Assembly (NCBI GenBank): GCA_015487495.1 | Contig: WFPP01000089.1 | Location: 1-54,904, forward strand | DNA length: 54,904 nucleotides | Reading direction: 5' to 3' | Source of the DNA: Thiomicrorhabdus sp. | GTDB taxonomy: Bacteria > Pseudomonadota > Gammaproteobacteria > Thiomicrospirales > Thiomicrospiraceae | Part shown: piece by piece, positions 17,722 through 27,040 of the stretch | Layout of the letters: each line of letters begins with the position of its first letter | How positions within the stretch are numbered: position 1 is the stretch's first letter | Notes under the pieces: model-generated | The model's database searches: none | Told to the model about the DNA's origin: nothing | Seen by the model: the letters and a program-made list of their open reading frames with translations, nothing else | Position numbers and translations under genes: made by a program

Positions 17722-18603
17722 ATGATGAAAAATTTAGTATTTATTATTGGAACGGGAAGGTGTGGCTCTTCATTTGTTCATGAGATTTTAGCGAAGCATG
17801 AGGATGTTGGGTTTATTTCTAATATTGAAGATAATATTCGTTTTTTAAACCAAAAAGGGCGATGGAATAACACTTTATACCGTTCGCGGCTTGGAAAATA
17901 CACAAGAAAAGGAGGGATTCGCTTTGCCCCGTCGGAAGCCTATCAACTGATTAGTCGTAAGGTTTCCCCTATTTATGCAAACTCGAATAGGGATTTATTA
18001 GATATCGATGTGACACCTTGGTTAAGGAACTCTTTTAATGATTTTTTTAAGGGTATATCAAGTGCACAAAAGAAGCCGATATTTTCACATAAATATACTG
18101 GCTGGCCAAGAATCGGTTTTTTTAAAGAAATTTTTCCTCAAGCTAAATTCATTCATGTCATTCGTGATGGGCGTGCTGTTGCAAATTCATGGTTACAAAT
18201 GTCCTGGTGGGGTGGCTATCGTGGACCAGAAAACTGGTTATGGGGAGCATTATCAGAAGATTATGCACAAGAGTGGGTGTCAAAAGGCCAGACTTATCCT
18301 CATTTGGCGGGTATTTCATGGAAGTTGTTAATGGAGGCTTTTGAAGAGGCGGAAAGAGCGTTGTCAGAAGAAGACTATTTGAAGATACGTTATGAAGATA
18401 TTTTAGATAAGCCCAAAGCGTCTTTTGACAAAATGTTGGCTTTTAGCGGTCTTGAATGGACACCAAAATTTGAAAAACAGTTCTTACAACAAACGATTAA
18501 AAAAGGGCGGAGTCGAGCCTTTGAAAAAGATTTAAATACGTTGCAATTACAAACGATTGAATGTTCAATTTCTGACATGCTGTCTCGTTATGATTATTTA
18601 TAA
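17722..18603 (+). CDS. Sulfotransferase 2 (PAPS-dependent)
   Basis: It begins directly after the stop of the GT4 gene. The 5'-phosphosulfate loop reads IIGTGRCGSSFVHEIL and the 3'-phosphate motif reads KFIHVIRDGRAVANSWLQM (about 143-160). A WKLLMEAFEEAE helix and LKIRYEDIL follow, as in bacterial Sulfotransfer_3-type proteins. Its sequence is clearly different from sulfotransferases 1 and 3, so these are distinct specificities rather than recent duplicates. Likely substrate: the exopolysaccharide repeat or its lipid-linked precursor. Confidence 0.87.
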   Translation: MMKNLVFIIGTGRCGSSFVHEILAKHEDVGFISNIEDNIRFLNQKGRWNNTLYRSRLGKYTRKGGIRFAPSEAYQLISRKVSPIYANSNRDLLDIDVTPWLRNSFNDFFKGISSAQKKPIFSHKYTGWPRIGFFKEIFPQAKFIHVIRDGRAVANSWLQMSWWGGYRGPENWLWGALSEDYAQEWVSKGQTYPHLAGISWKLLMEAFEEAERALSEEDYLKIRYEDILDKPKASFDKMLAFSGLEWTPKFEKQFLQQTIKKGRSRAFEKDLNTLQLQTIECSISDMLSRYDYL

Positions 18604-18616
18604 AGAAAGCTTGTAA

Positions 18617-20155
18617 ATGTCTCAACAACAAAAAACAGAAAATTATTATTCAAATTCAAGAGTAAAAAAGGGGTTTGTACATTTTTTAACAGGAAGAGGG
18701 ATTGTTTCGATAGCCTCTTTTGGGGTTGCAATTCTGTTGGTTCGAGAGCTGTCGATTGCAGATTATGCAATTTATACGGCTTTATCGGGATTGTTGCTTT
18801 TTATCATGTTATTAAGTAATGCTGGAATAGAGCGAGTAGTCCCACGGTTTTTACCAGAGATAAAGCTGTTTGGTTCTACAAAAAAATTAATGAACTGGGT
18901 ATGGAAACTTTGTTTGTATCGCTTGGTAACATTGTTTATATGTTTAATTCCTTTTGTTTTGTTTAGCGATGAAATTTCAAAAGGATTGAATTTTATATTT
19001 AACCTAGAGCTTTTATTTCTTTTTACGGTGTATTTGGTCGGGTTTGGTTTTTCAATGCATCTTGTCCGCACTCTTCAGGCATTATTGATGCAAAAACAAG
19101 CAATGATTGGTTTTGCAATTGAGTGGTTTCTTAAATTAACTGGTTTAATCAGTCTTTTGTTTTATGGCATTAATCTGGATCTCAATGCGGTTTTTTGGGT
19201 TCAAGCCATTACGGTTTGGTTAGGCATTTTATATTTACTGTTTAGCTTAAATCAATTTTTAAAAGAAAATACATCAGAAGAAGAGAAAGAGTATTCAATA
19301 GAGATAAAAAAAGTTTATTCTTTTGCACTGGATAACTATTTTCAAACGTTATTGGGGTTTCATACATTGCCACCTACCAGCAAGTTAATTGGGGCTTCTT
19401 TATTTGCGGCGCCTGCCTTGGCGGCTTTAGGGTTTGCTTATGCCATTGTTGGTGTGATGCAAAGGTATTTGCCTGTAAAGTTATTATTGGGATTGGTTGA
19501 GCCAGTTCTGATGGCGCGTTATACCGAGAGTAAAGATTTTTCTCAAACAACGCATTTGGTCGGTATTTTATTAAAATTAAATTTATTTGTTATTATCCCA
19601 ATGGCTTTTTGGTTTTTATTAAGTGGTGAAGGGTTAATTGACTTTGTTACTAAAAATAAGTATGGTGAAAGCGCATGGTTGATTGCCGCATTATTATTTA
19701 TTTTAGTGTTAGAAAGCCAAAGAGACGTTTTACAATTAATTTGTAATTCGGTCGGTCAAAGTCGATTGCTGTTTAAAAGTAATTTGTTTTCTTTGTGGTT
19801 GCTTCCTGTTTGGCTCTATCTTGCCAGCACCTTTAGTTTGGTTGGTTTGGTTTGTGGGCTTTCAATTATTTTAATTTTCCGAAATAGTTATATTATGTAT
19901 AAACTGAGCCGTTTGAAATTTAGGTTTTATTTGGATTGGAAGGCAGTTGTTATTATAACAATGTTAGCTATTTTCTCAAATAGTGTCGGATTCTGGTTGT
20001 CAACGCTTTATTTTACGAATCTGCAAGCTTCTATTGTTAGTTTAATCATTGCCATGATTTTGTATTTATTGCTTGCCTATTTTATTAAGCCTTTTACAGC
20101 GCGAGAAAGAAAAGCATTAAATGGCTTTATTGGCAAAAGGATTTTCATATGGTAA
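18617..20155 (+). CDS. Oligosaccharide flippase (Wzx-like, MOP superfamily)
   Basis: A 512-residue membrane protein with about 12-14 predicted helices. The N-terminus, VHFLTGRGIVSIASFGVAILLVRELS-like, and ADYAIYTALSGLL are typical of the polysaccharide-transporter branch of the MOP superfamily (Wzx/RfbX). It would flip undecaprenyl-linked repeat units across the inner membrane. Position between a GT4/sulfotransferase pair and a secreted glycoside hydrolase, with a Wzy-like protein nearby, supports a Wzx/Wzy-dependent route. It overlaps the next gene by seven bases. Confidence 0.85.
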   Translation: MSQQQKTENYYSNSRVKKGFVHFLTGRGIVSIASFGVAILLVRELSIADYAIYTALSGLLLFIMLLSNAGIERVVPRFLPEIKLFGSTKKLMNWVWKLCLYRLVTLFICLIPFVLFSDEISKGLNFIFNLELLFLFTVYLVGFGFSMHLVRTLQALLMQKQAMIGFAIEWFLKLTGLISLLFYGINLDLNAVFWVQAITVWLGILYLLFSLNQFLKENTSEEEKEYSIEIKKVYSFALDNYFQTLLGFHTLPPTSKLIGASLFAAPALAALGFAYAIVGVMQRYLPVKLLLGLVEPVLMARYTESKDFSQTTHLVGILLKLNLFVIIPMAFWFLLSGEGLIDFVTKNKYGESAWLIAALLFILVLESQRDVLQLICNSVGQSRLLFKSNLFSLWLLPVWLYLASTFSLVGLVCGLSIILIFRNSYIMYKLSRLKFRFYLDWKAVVIITMLAIFSNSVGFWLSTLYFTNLQASIVSLIIAMILYLLLAYFIKPFTARERKALNGFIGKRIFIW

Positions 20156-22218
20156 ACATTAGGGTATTGCTTTTTTTATTTTGTGTAAGTTTGCTAAATA
20201 CGACAACGGTTGTTGCTAAAGAGGTTTGGCTAACCGTTAAGGATTTTGATTTACGGGTGCAAAAGGGATCTGCTTTAGATTTTGAACCCTTATTTAAGAA
20301 CCAACAAATTAATTTTGGTGATAAATGGGATAATCGTTATCTATGTGCCCCGTTGGTTTTTGAAAAACCTCATGGTTTTGTTCCTAGAAAACAGGAGTTA
20401 GAGCAAATTGTGTTGGAGTTAAAAAGTCGTGGTTATAATTTGGTTAGATTGCACTTTCTTGACAGTACGTTAATGAAAGGTGCCAAGGGCGATTTTGACT
20501 TTAATGGGGAGCAGGCGGATCGTATTTATTATCTGTTGCATCTTTTAAATCAGCATAATATTCAATATATGATTGATGCAGCAACATCCTGGAATGGTGC
20601 TTATTATATTAAAGGCAATCGCTCGGCTAAAAAATATGATTTAAGGCTGGACGTTCATTTTAGTCCGTCTGCACAAGACCATTGGAAAAAAATGGTTGAT
20701 TTAATGCTGGCTTCAAAAAACCCTTATACAGGGCGCCCAACCCTGATGGAGCCAAATTTGATTGCTATTACAACCGTTAATGAAATGGGGTTAGGGTTTA
20801 ATACTCAGCGAAACGCTACTTATCCGTTAAAAGTTCAGTATAAATTTCAAGATTGGTTAAAATCGAAAGGGTATAAGAAAGTTGCTTCCCTTAAGAGATA
20901 TGAGGCTTCAGAGGCTTCTTCTTTAATGAATGAATTTTTGGTGGAGACGGAGAAAAAAACATTTGCCTGGATGGAGCAATACCTTCGTGAACTGGGGTAT
21001 AAGGGGAAAATCACGGCTTATAATAATGGTAAATCTGTTCAAGCGATGGGGGCCCGTCAAGATTTAGAGTTGATTTCGGTGCATGCTTATCATGATCATC
21101 CCAGCAAATTTGTAAGGCGTGGTAGTCAAATTAGCAATAACAGCTCAGTGGCATTGGCGTTCCCTTATATCCAGTACATGAGCCTGGTACGGGAGCTTGG
21201 TAAACCCTTTGTTGTTGATGAGTATAACCAACCTTTCTGGAATGAGTGGCGACGAGAAGCGGGCATTGCCATGCCCGCTTATGCTGCTTTTCAAGGGTGG
21301 CAAGCCATTTGTCGATATGCCAATCCGATTGTATTGAAATATAGACAGCAAGCACCAAAAAGGCAAAGAGCCATTTACCCTTTTTCTGTTGGAATGGACC
21401 CTGTTGCAAGGGCAGGAGAGGCTTTATCTGCCCTATTGTTCCGAAGAGGGGATGTCGCACAGGGAGAGCGTGTGTTAGGGGTTTTATTTAAGGATTCGGA
21501 TTTTACTTCCAGTGATGCCTTAAATAAGAAAGTCTCACCTGCCTTTACCAAGTTGTCGTTATTAACCTCAATCGGAGTGGTTTATAATCAAGTTGATAGA
21601 TTTTTACCCGAGACGATTATTCCTTTTGTACAGGAAGGCTGGAAGAACCCAAGAGGAAAACAATGGAGTGGAAATTTAAGAGAGATAAGAAAGTCCAATA
21701 TTGTATATGCTTCAAATAGTAATGAAATCATTTCTTCAACAAAAGAGCTGTTTTTAAATACAAAAGAAAAAAAGTTTAAGGTGGTTACTCCTCAAACAGA
21801 AGCCATTGTTTATGATCACTTAGCATCGGTAGAACCATTAAAACAGATGAGTGTTTTAGAAGCCTCGGGGGAGGCCGCTTTGTCGATATCGTCACTAGAT
21901 ACAAATGATTTAAGTACATCAAGTCGCATGCTTATTATTTTTGCAACCGATGCTCGTAACAGCCGTTCACAGTTAAATTCAGATGGAACACGGCTTCTTA
22001 AACTGGGACGATTGCCTGTTCAAATTAAATCTCAATCGGTTTTGTTTTCACTTGAAAACCAAAATAGTTCTGATATGAAGCTTTATGCATTGAACTTGCG
22101 TGGCGAGCGGGTTCAAAGGTTGCAAGTTCAAGAAAAGGGGGGGAGCTTGTTGATCAATATTAACTTATTGACGTTAAAAAATGGCCCTACGACCTTTTTT
22201 GAATTGGCTACAAAATAA
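20149..22218 (+). CDS. Secreted glycoside hydrolase, clan GH-A-like TIM barrel
   Basis: A 689-residue protein with a signal peptide (VLLFLFCVSLLNTTTVVA) and a barrel resembling GH5/cellulase-type enzymes. ELKSRGYNLVRLHFLDS is an early strand, TVNEMGLG carries a candidate acid/base glutamate (residue 212) after asparagine, HAYHDHP follows, and PFVVDEYNQPFWNEW carries a candidate nucleophile glutamate (residue 358). The C-terminal 250 residues look like beta-rich accessory domains. Inside an export operon it may trim, release or remodel the polymer in the periplasm or outside the cell. The substrate is unknown and could be a sulfated glycan. The ATG overlaps the flippase stop. Confidence 0.75.
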   Translation: MVNIRVLLFLFCVSLLNTTTVVAKEVWLTVKDFDLRVQKGSALDFEPLFKNQQINFGDKWDNRYLCAPLVFEKPHGFVPRKQELEQIVLELKSRGYNLVRLHFLDSTLMKGAKGDFDFNGEQADRIYYLLHLLNQHNIQYMIDAATSWNGAYYIKGNRSAKKYDLRLDVHFSPSAQDHWKKMVDLMLASKNPYTGRPTLMEPNLIAITTVNEMGLGFNTQRNATYPLKVQYKFQDWLKSKGYKKVASLKRYEASEASSLMNEFLVETEKKTFAWMEQYLRELGYKGKITAYNNGKSVQAMGARQDLELISVHAYHDHPSKFVRRGSQISNNSSVALAFPYIQYMSLVRELGKPFVVDEYNQPFWNEWRREAGIAMPAYAAFQGWQAICRYANPIVLKYRQQAPKRQRAIYPFSVGMDPVARAGEALSALLFRRGDVAQGERVLGVLFKDSDFTSSDALNKKVSPAFTKLSLLTSIGVVYNQVDRFLPETIIPFVQEGWKNPRGKQWSGNLREIRKSNIVYASNSNEIISSTKELFLNTKEKKFKVVTPQTEAIVYDHLASVEPLKQMSVLEASGEAALSISSLDTNDLSTSSRMLIIFATDARNSRSQLNSDGTRLLKLGRLPVQIKSQSVLFSLENQNSSDMKLYALNLRGERVQRLQVQEKGGSLLININLLTLKNGPTTFFELATK

Positions 22219-22239
22219 ATTGATAGGATATTTTTTGAA

Positions 22240-23001
22240 ATGAAATACTTTGTAATTGTAGGCACTCAGCGAACTGGAAGTAGTGCCTTAGCTGAGGCAA
22301 TTAGTTTGCATCCAAAAATTGCTTGTGGTTGGGAGTGGACTCAATCCTGTTCGCCACATCATTTAGCAAGGATATCTAATCAGGCATTGTTGAGGAAAGA
22401 CTTTTCTGTTTTAGATGAAAATAACAGAAGGCATTCTAAAGCTATTTTTAATGAATATTTAAGTTGTTTTGGATATCGCAGATTATTTCGTGCTACTTCA
22501 AAGTGGTTGTTTTCCCCTGCATTTTCATTGTCATTAGAATATGAACGATTACGTTGGCACTTTAAGTGGTTTATAGAGAATGAGATATCAATAATTCATA
22601 TTGTGAGAAATGACAATATGGACTGGTTAAAATCTAAAGCAATGGCGAAGAAAACAGGAAATTATTCTGGCGGTGAATATGGTGAGGGGGTGCAAGCGAT
22701 GATGAAGCCCTCAGAGGCTTTAAAACGGATTAAGGCAAAGCACTGGCTGGATAAACAATTAGAAAGGTTATCTGAAAAAATACCCTATATACAGGTTCAA
22801 TATGAGTCTTTTAAAGAAAATAATGTCTTTGAAGCCAAGCGTGTTATTCAGTTTTTAGGAGAAGACGATTCACTTTTGCCTTCTTTAGATGAGGGGATGA
22901 AGCTTAAAAAGCAGTCTAGTAAAAAAGATATTGAGCTTTTAGAAAACTACTCTGATATTGAAAGCTTGCTCTCTCAGTATGGTTTGTTAACTTATACTTA
23001 A
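22240..23001 (+). CDS. Sulfotransferase 3 (PAPS-dependent)
   Basis: A compact sulfotransferase of 253 residues. The 5'-phosphosulfate loop IVGTQRTGSSALAEAI is at the N-terminus and the 3'-phosphate motif IIHIVRNDNMDWLKSKAMA is near residue 120. A late helix reads YIQVQYESFKEN, equivalent to the YEDL segment of relatives. It resembles the Sulfotransfer_3 / Stf0-like group. It is last in the first co-directional run of the locus; 160 bases with palindromes separate it from the next gene. Confidence 0.85.
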   Translation: MKYFVIVGTQRTGSSALAEAISLHPKIACGWEWTQSCSPHHLARISNQALLRKDFSVLDENNRRHSKAIFNEYLSCFGYRRLFRATSKWLFSPAFSLSLEYERLRWHFKWFIENEISIIHIVRNDNMDWLKSKAMAKKTGNYSGGEYGEGVQAMMKPSEALKRIKAKHWLDKQLERLSEKIPYIQVQYESFKENNVFEAKRVIQFLGEDDSLLPSLDEGMKLKKQSSKKDIELLENYSDIESLLSQYGLLTYT

Positions 23002-23069
23002 GATGAGGAGCGTCAAAAGTTGACCTGGTTTCGCTATTGTCATACATAATTGCCTGCGTCACCTGCAGT

Positions 23070-23115
23070 TTACTAACTACGCGTTGTTAACGTGGAGCGT
23101 TAGTTAGTAACAACG
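23070..23115. repeat. Overlapping inverted repeats in an intergenic gap
   Basis: TTACTAACTA (23070-23079) is the exact reverse complement of TAGTTAGTAA (23101-23110). CGTTGTTA (23082-23089) is the exact reverse complement of TAACAACG (23108-23115). The two pairings share bases, so the RNA could form one hairpin or the other. There is no T-run, so it does not look like an ordinary terminator. It lies between sulfotransferase 3 and the next GT4 gene. Confidence 0.55.
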
Positions 23116-23163
23116 TATTGATACTTTATGGGTTCGCAATAATACATTTAAAAGCAAGCGATA

Positions 23164-24417
23164 ATGAATAAAAAATTAGAAAATACCATTCCAACACTGA
23201 TTTCAATTAATAATTACTTTTATCGGCGTGGTGGTGCTGAAGTTGTTTTTTTGGAGCAAAATCGATTGTTTCAGGAGAAAGGTTGGAATGTAATCCCTTT
23301 TTCAATGAAGCATGAAAAAAATAATCAAAGTGAGTGGCAAGATTATTTTATTGATGAAATAGAGTTTGGTCAACATTACTCCTTTTTTCAAAAAATAAAC
23401 AGTGCAATCAAGGTGATTTATTCCAGAGAAGCACAAAAAAAAATGAGTGATCTAGTGGATGCTGTTCAGCCTGATATTGCTCATGCACATAACGTGTATC
23501 ACCATATTTCGCCTTCTATCTTTAATGCCTTAAAGTCTAAGGGTATTCCAACGGTTTTAACTCTGCACGATTTAAAAATTGCATGTCCTGCGTATAAAAT
23601 GCTAACTCATGATGGGGTGTGTGAACGTTGTCATCGTGGGAGTCTTTTTAATGTTGTAAAGCATAAGTGCATTAAAAATTCAACAATGTTAAGTTCCGTT
23701 ATTCTGTTGGAAGCATGGGTTCAACGTTTGATGAAATCTTATTCAAAAGGAGTGGATCGATTTATCGTGCCTAGCCAATTTTATCTGGAAAAATTAGTGG
23801 AATGGGGTTGGCCTCGAGAAAAATTTACTTATATTCCAAACTTTGTCGATTTATCAAAGCTAAAACCAAAGGGTGAGCCGGGCGATGCATTTGTATTTTT
23901 TGGGCGTTTGGGAGCAGAAAAAGGAGTTAAAACGCTTGTTCTTGCCGCAAAGCAAGCCAATGTTAACGTTAAAATTGTAGGAACAGGGCCTTTAGAGCAG
24001 GAGTTGATGCAGTTAATTAATGCATCGGATGCAACCAATATTGAATTACTGGGGTATCAAAAAGGCGAAGCACTTTTTGATGTTATCCGCCAAGCCAAAG
24101 CCGTTGTTTTGCCTTCTGAATGGTATGAAAATGCCCCGATAAGTATTATGGAAGCGTATGCTTTAGAGCGTCCTGTTATTGGTGCGAATATGGGGGGGAT
24201 CCCTGAAATGATTAAAGAAGGAGAAACAGGTGCGTTATTTGAGAGTGCAAATGTTGATGCTTTAGCTGGTGTGTTAATGGAGTTTGAGAATATGGATAAA
24301 GAGGCTCTTATTCAAATGGGTAAAGCGGGACGAAAGTGGGTAGAAAAAGACTTTACCGTTGAGCGATATTTGGAGCGGGTACAGCGTCTTTATCGAGAGC
24401 TAGGGGTTAACTGTTAA
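23164..24417 (+). CDS. Glycosyltransferase family 4 protein
   Basis: GT-B fold transferase of 417 residues. N-terminal GGAEVVF is the glycine-rich acceptor-side loop. AHAHNVYHHISPSIF and VLTLHDLKIACPAYKML, with a small cysteine cluster (CERCHRG, KHKC), are typical of a GT4 subgroup. The donor half has FVFFGRLGAEKGVKTLV, VKIVGTGPL, LLGYQ and the E-x7-E element within APISIMEAYALERPVIG. It adds one sugar to the lipid-linked intermediate. The ATG of the following gene overlaps its stop by one base. Confidence 0.88.
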   Translation: MNKKLENTIPTLISINNYFYRRGGAEVVFLEQNRLFQEKGWNVIPFSMKHEKNNQSEWQDYFIDEIEFGQHYSFFQKINSAIKVIYSREAQKKMSDLVDAVQPDIAHAHNVYHHISPSIFNALKSKGIPTVLTLHDLKIACPAYKMLTHDGVCERCHRGSLFNVVKHKCIKNSTMLSSVILLEAWVQRLMKSYSKGVDRFIVPSQFYLEKLVEWGWPREKFTYIPNFVDLSKLKPKGEPGDAFVFFGRLGAEKGVKTLVLAAKQANVNVKIVGTGPLEQELMQLINASDATNIELLGYQKGEALFDVIRQAKAVVLPSEWYENAPISIMEAYALERPVIGANMGGIPEMIKEGETGALFESANVDALAGVLMEFENMDKEALIQMGKAGRKWVEKDFTVERYLERVQRLYRELGVNC

Positions 24418-25541
24418 TGACAAAATCCATTTTTATTCTTGGTTTACGGGGTATCCCTAATGTACAGGGAGGGATTGAAACACATGTGGAGCAGTTAGCG
24501 CCTCTATTGGTTGAAAAGAAATGTCATGTGACTGTTTTAGCTCGATCAATGTATCAACCTGATGTTATGAATAATCAATATTTAAGTGTTCATATTAAAA
24601 AGTTATGGGCACCAAAATCCAAGCGCTTGGAGTCGCTTGTTCATACTTTTTTGGGCGTATTGTATGCAGCGATTAAACGGCCTGATATTTTGCATATCCA
24701 TGCGGTTGGACCGGCTTTAATGGTGCCTTTAGCAAGGTTGCTTGGTTTGAAAGTTGTGATGACGCATCATGGCCCAGATTATGATCGCCAAAAATGGGGT
24801 GGCTTTGCAAAAAAAACATTACAGTTAGGTGAGCGATTTGGTGTTCGATTTTCAAATAAAGTCATTGTGATCTCAAAAACGATACAAACATTGGTAAAAA
24901 ATAAACACGGCATTGATTCCGAGCTTATTCCGAATGGGGTTTCTATACAAAAAACGCTTGATACTGAAGGTGCATTAAAACAATATGGATTGGAAAAAAA
25001 TCAATATATTTTAATTGTCAGCCGTTTAGTACCCGAAAAGCGGCATTTTGATTTAATGAATGCATTTGAGCAGGCGAACCTTTTAGGCTGGAAATTGGTC
25101 ATAGTGGGGTCTTCTGATCATCCTGATGAGTATAGCGAGGCGGTATTAAAGAGAGCATCAGAAGCTAAAAACATTGTTGCAACGGGCTTTTTATCAGGTA
25201 ATTCTTTAAAAGAAATATTTAATTATGCAGGGGTTTTTGTTTTGCCGTCATCGCATGAAGGGTTACCGATTGCTTTATTAGAGGCCTTGAGTTTTGGTTT
25301 GCCCGTACTGGCAAGTGACATTCCTGCAAATATTGAAGTTGGTTTGGAATCGCAACACTATTTTAAATTGGGCTCTGTAGAGGAGTTGTCTAAAAAATTA
25401 GTTTTATTTTCTAAAAAATCTGCGGATGATGTTGAGCGAGATAAGATTAAAGCTTGGGTGGCTAAAAATTATGATTGGCATCTTGTGCGAGATAAAACAT
25501 TGAGTGTATACCTTGAAGTTTTTGGAGGGAATAGAGAGTAA
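24417..25541 (+). CDS. Glycosyltransferase family 4 protein
   Basis: 374-residue GT4 enzyme. The N-terminus GLRGIPNVQGGIETHVEQL is a hallmark of a well-known group of GT4 transferases. HIHAVGPALMVPLARLLG, MTHHGPDYDRQKWG, ILIVSRLVPEKRHFDLM and LPSSHEGLPIALLEALSFGLP follow in the normal order. The TAATG junction with the upstream gene indicates coupled translation. Third and last GT4 enzyme of the locus; with WcaJ adding the first sugar this would allow about a four-sugar repeat. Confidence 0.9.
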   Translation: MTKSIFILGLRGIPNVQGGIETHVEQLAPLLVEKKCHVTVLARSMYQPDVMNNQYLSVHIKKLWAPKSKRLESLVHTFLGVLYAAIKRPDILHIHAVGPALMVPLARLLGLKVVMTHHGPDYDRQKWGGFAKKTLQLGERFGVRFSNKVIVISKTIQTLVKNKHGIDSELIPNGVSIQKTLDTEGALKQYGLEKNQYILIVSRLVPEKRHFDLMNAFEQANLLGWKLVIVGSSDHPDEYSEAVLKRASEAKNIVATGFLSGNSLKEIFNYAGVFVLPSSHEGLPIALLEALSFGLPVLASDIPANIEVGLESQHYFKLGSVEELSKKLVLFSKKSADDVERDKIKAWVAKNYDWHLVRDKTLSVYLEVFGGNRE

Positions 25542-25762
25542 TTAAAATTAAATGTACCTTGTTTTAGGGAAGCGTTGATTAAATCGCTTGAGGTTCTGTG
25601 GGACTTTAAGGGGGATAAACCAAATGACCAGTTTTTGTGTTATTTTTTTGCCGTATCGACTTGTTTGCGAAAAGAGATTTTGATGCTGACAGTTTGGCTT
25701 ATTCAGAATCCAGGTGATTTAATTGGTTCTTCTTTCTAGGTTTTAGATTTGAATGGAATGAT

Positions 25763-26690
25763 ATGGAAAAAAAGTATATATATATGCAGCTGCTCGTTCA
25801 GGATCAACATTGTTGGATATGTTGTTGGGGGGGCATTCACAAGGAGAGTCATTAGGCGAGTTTAGTTTTTTAGGTAAGGCAATCTCTTTAGAACAAATGT
25901 GTGGCTGTGGTTTAAAGGTTGCTGATTGTAAAGAGTGGAATAAGCTTTACTCCCAAGTTCTTTTGGAAAAAAACATTGATTTAAAAAAACAACCGTATGA
26001 ACTTAGACAATGGGATACTCGTGCTTCAACGGTTATTGATAAAAAACAACAAACAAGGGGTTATCTTTTTGTAAGCAAGCTTCGAACTTTTATGACTAGA
26101 TTGCATTTTATGCTTCCGAGTTTTTTTAGACCGCCATTGCCGAGTTCTTTAAAAAAAGGGGTTGAAAACACGGCTTATTTATATGATGTTGTATTGGAAA
26201 CAAGAGAAAAAAATTTTATTGTGGATTCTTCAAAAAACTTCTTAAAGGGCATTGCTCTTTATAAAAGTTATCCCAAAAAAACAAAAATATTACTTTTGAC
26301 CCGAGATGGACGAGGTGTTTTTCATTCCAAGTATCGTAGTGGTTTTACAAAAAAAGAAAGCTTTTTAGGTTGGTACAGATATTACTCTGGTGCTCTTTAT
26401 TATTTAAAGAAACTTGTTCAAAAAGAGGATTTGCTTATTGTTAAATATGAAGATCTAGTGACGGATTTGGAAGGGGAGTTGAAAAAAATATGTACTTGGG
26501 CACAGATAGACTTTGAAAAAGAAATGGTGGATCTGGGGTTTGGTGAAAGGCATTTGGTAATGATACTCGCTTTAAGCGCCATAAAGGCGTTAAATTAGAT
26601 GAGCGTTGGAGAGAGGGGTTGGATAAAAAAGATTTAGCTTGGTTTATAAAAAGAGGAGGGCGGTTAAATTCTCAATTGGGATATAAATGA
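25763..26690 (+). pseudogene. Sulfotransferase 4, frameshifted at both ends
   Basis: A conceptual product of about 308 residues is recovered only by correcting two single-base losses. From the ATG at 25763 the frame breaks in a run of seven A (25767-25773); one more A would read on to YAAARSGSTLLDMLLGG, a 5'-phosphosulfate loop. The middle frame runs from there to the 3'-phosphate motif ILLLTRDGRGVFHS and LLIVKYEDLV, then breaks at CATTTGGTAATG near 26550. One more G gives NDTRFKRHKGV and a normal end at 26690. Both lesions lie in short homopolymers, so they may be real decay, slippage-based switching or consensus errors. If active it would be a fourth sulfotransferase. Confidence 0.82.
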
Positions 26691-27040
26691 ATTTATTGAT
26701 GGTTGTGGTTAAGATTTTGCATGAAGCAGAAGGCAAACTATGGCAAATATGGAATAAGAAATGATTCAGAAAATGATTTATAGGAATGTAAAGTAAAAAA
26801 ATAAACTTGTTTGGTTTTTTGGTTAATATGTCTTTACGATTTGGTTATAACTGTATTTGATTATATTGGCGTTATGGGTAGGTTTAATGATATTAATCAA
26901 GTAGCCCCGTGTTTTTTTGTATAAGCTCCTGTTATAAACTTATTTAATCTGTTAAATTACTCACGCATTTCTTTTCTGAATCTTGAAATGGAGATGATTT
27001 CTTTAAACTTGTTGACGTAAATCTTACGAATAGTGGTTGT
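26691..27040. other. Gene-free AT-rich stretch before cysD
   Basis: About 350 bases with no credible reading frame on either strand. It presumably carries the promoter of the cysD-cysN block. TTGACG at 27012-27017 is too close to the cysD start to be a usual -35 box with its -10, and I found no convincing pair. Confidence 0.5.

Noticed and set aside
25542..25762. An open stretch with residues like ALIKSLEVLWDFKGDK
   Set aside because: No start codon or ribosome site, no recognisable family, and it ends in a stop just before the sulfotransferase remnant.
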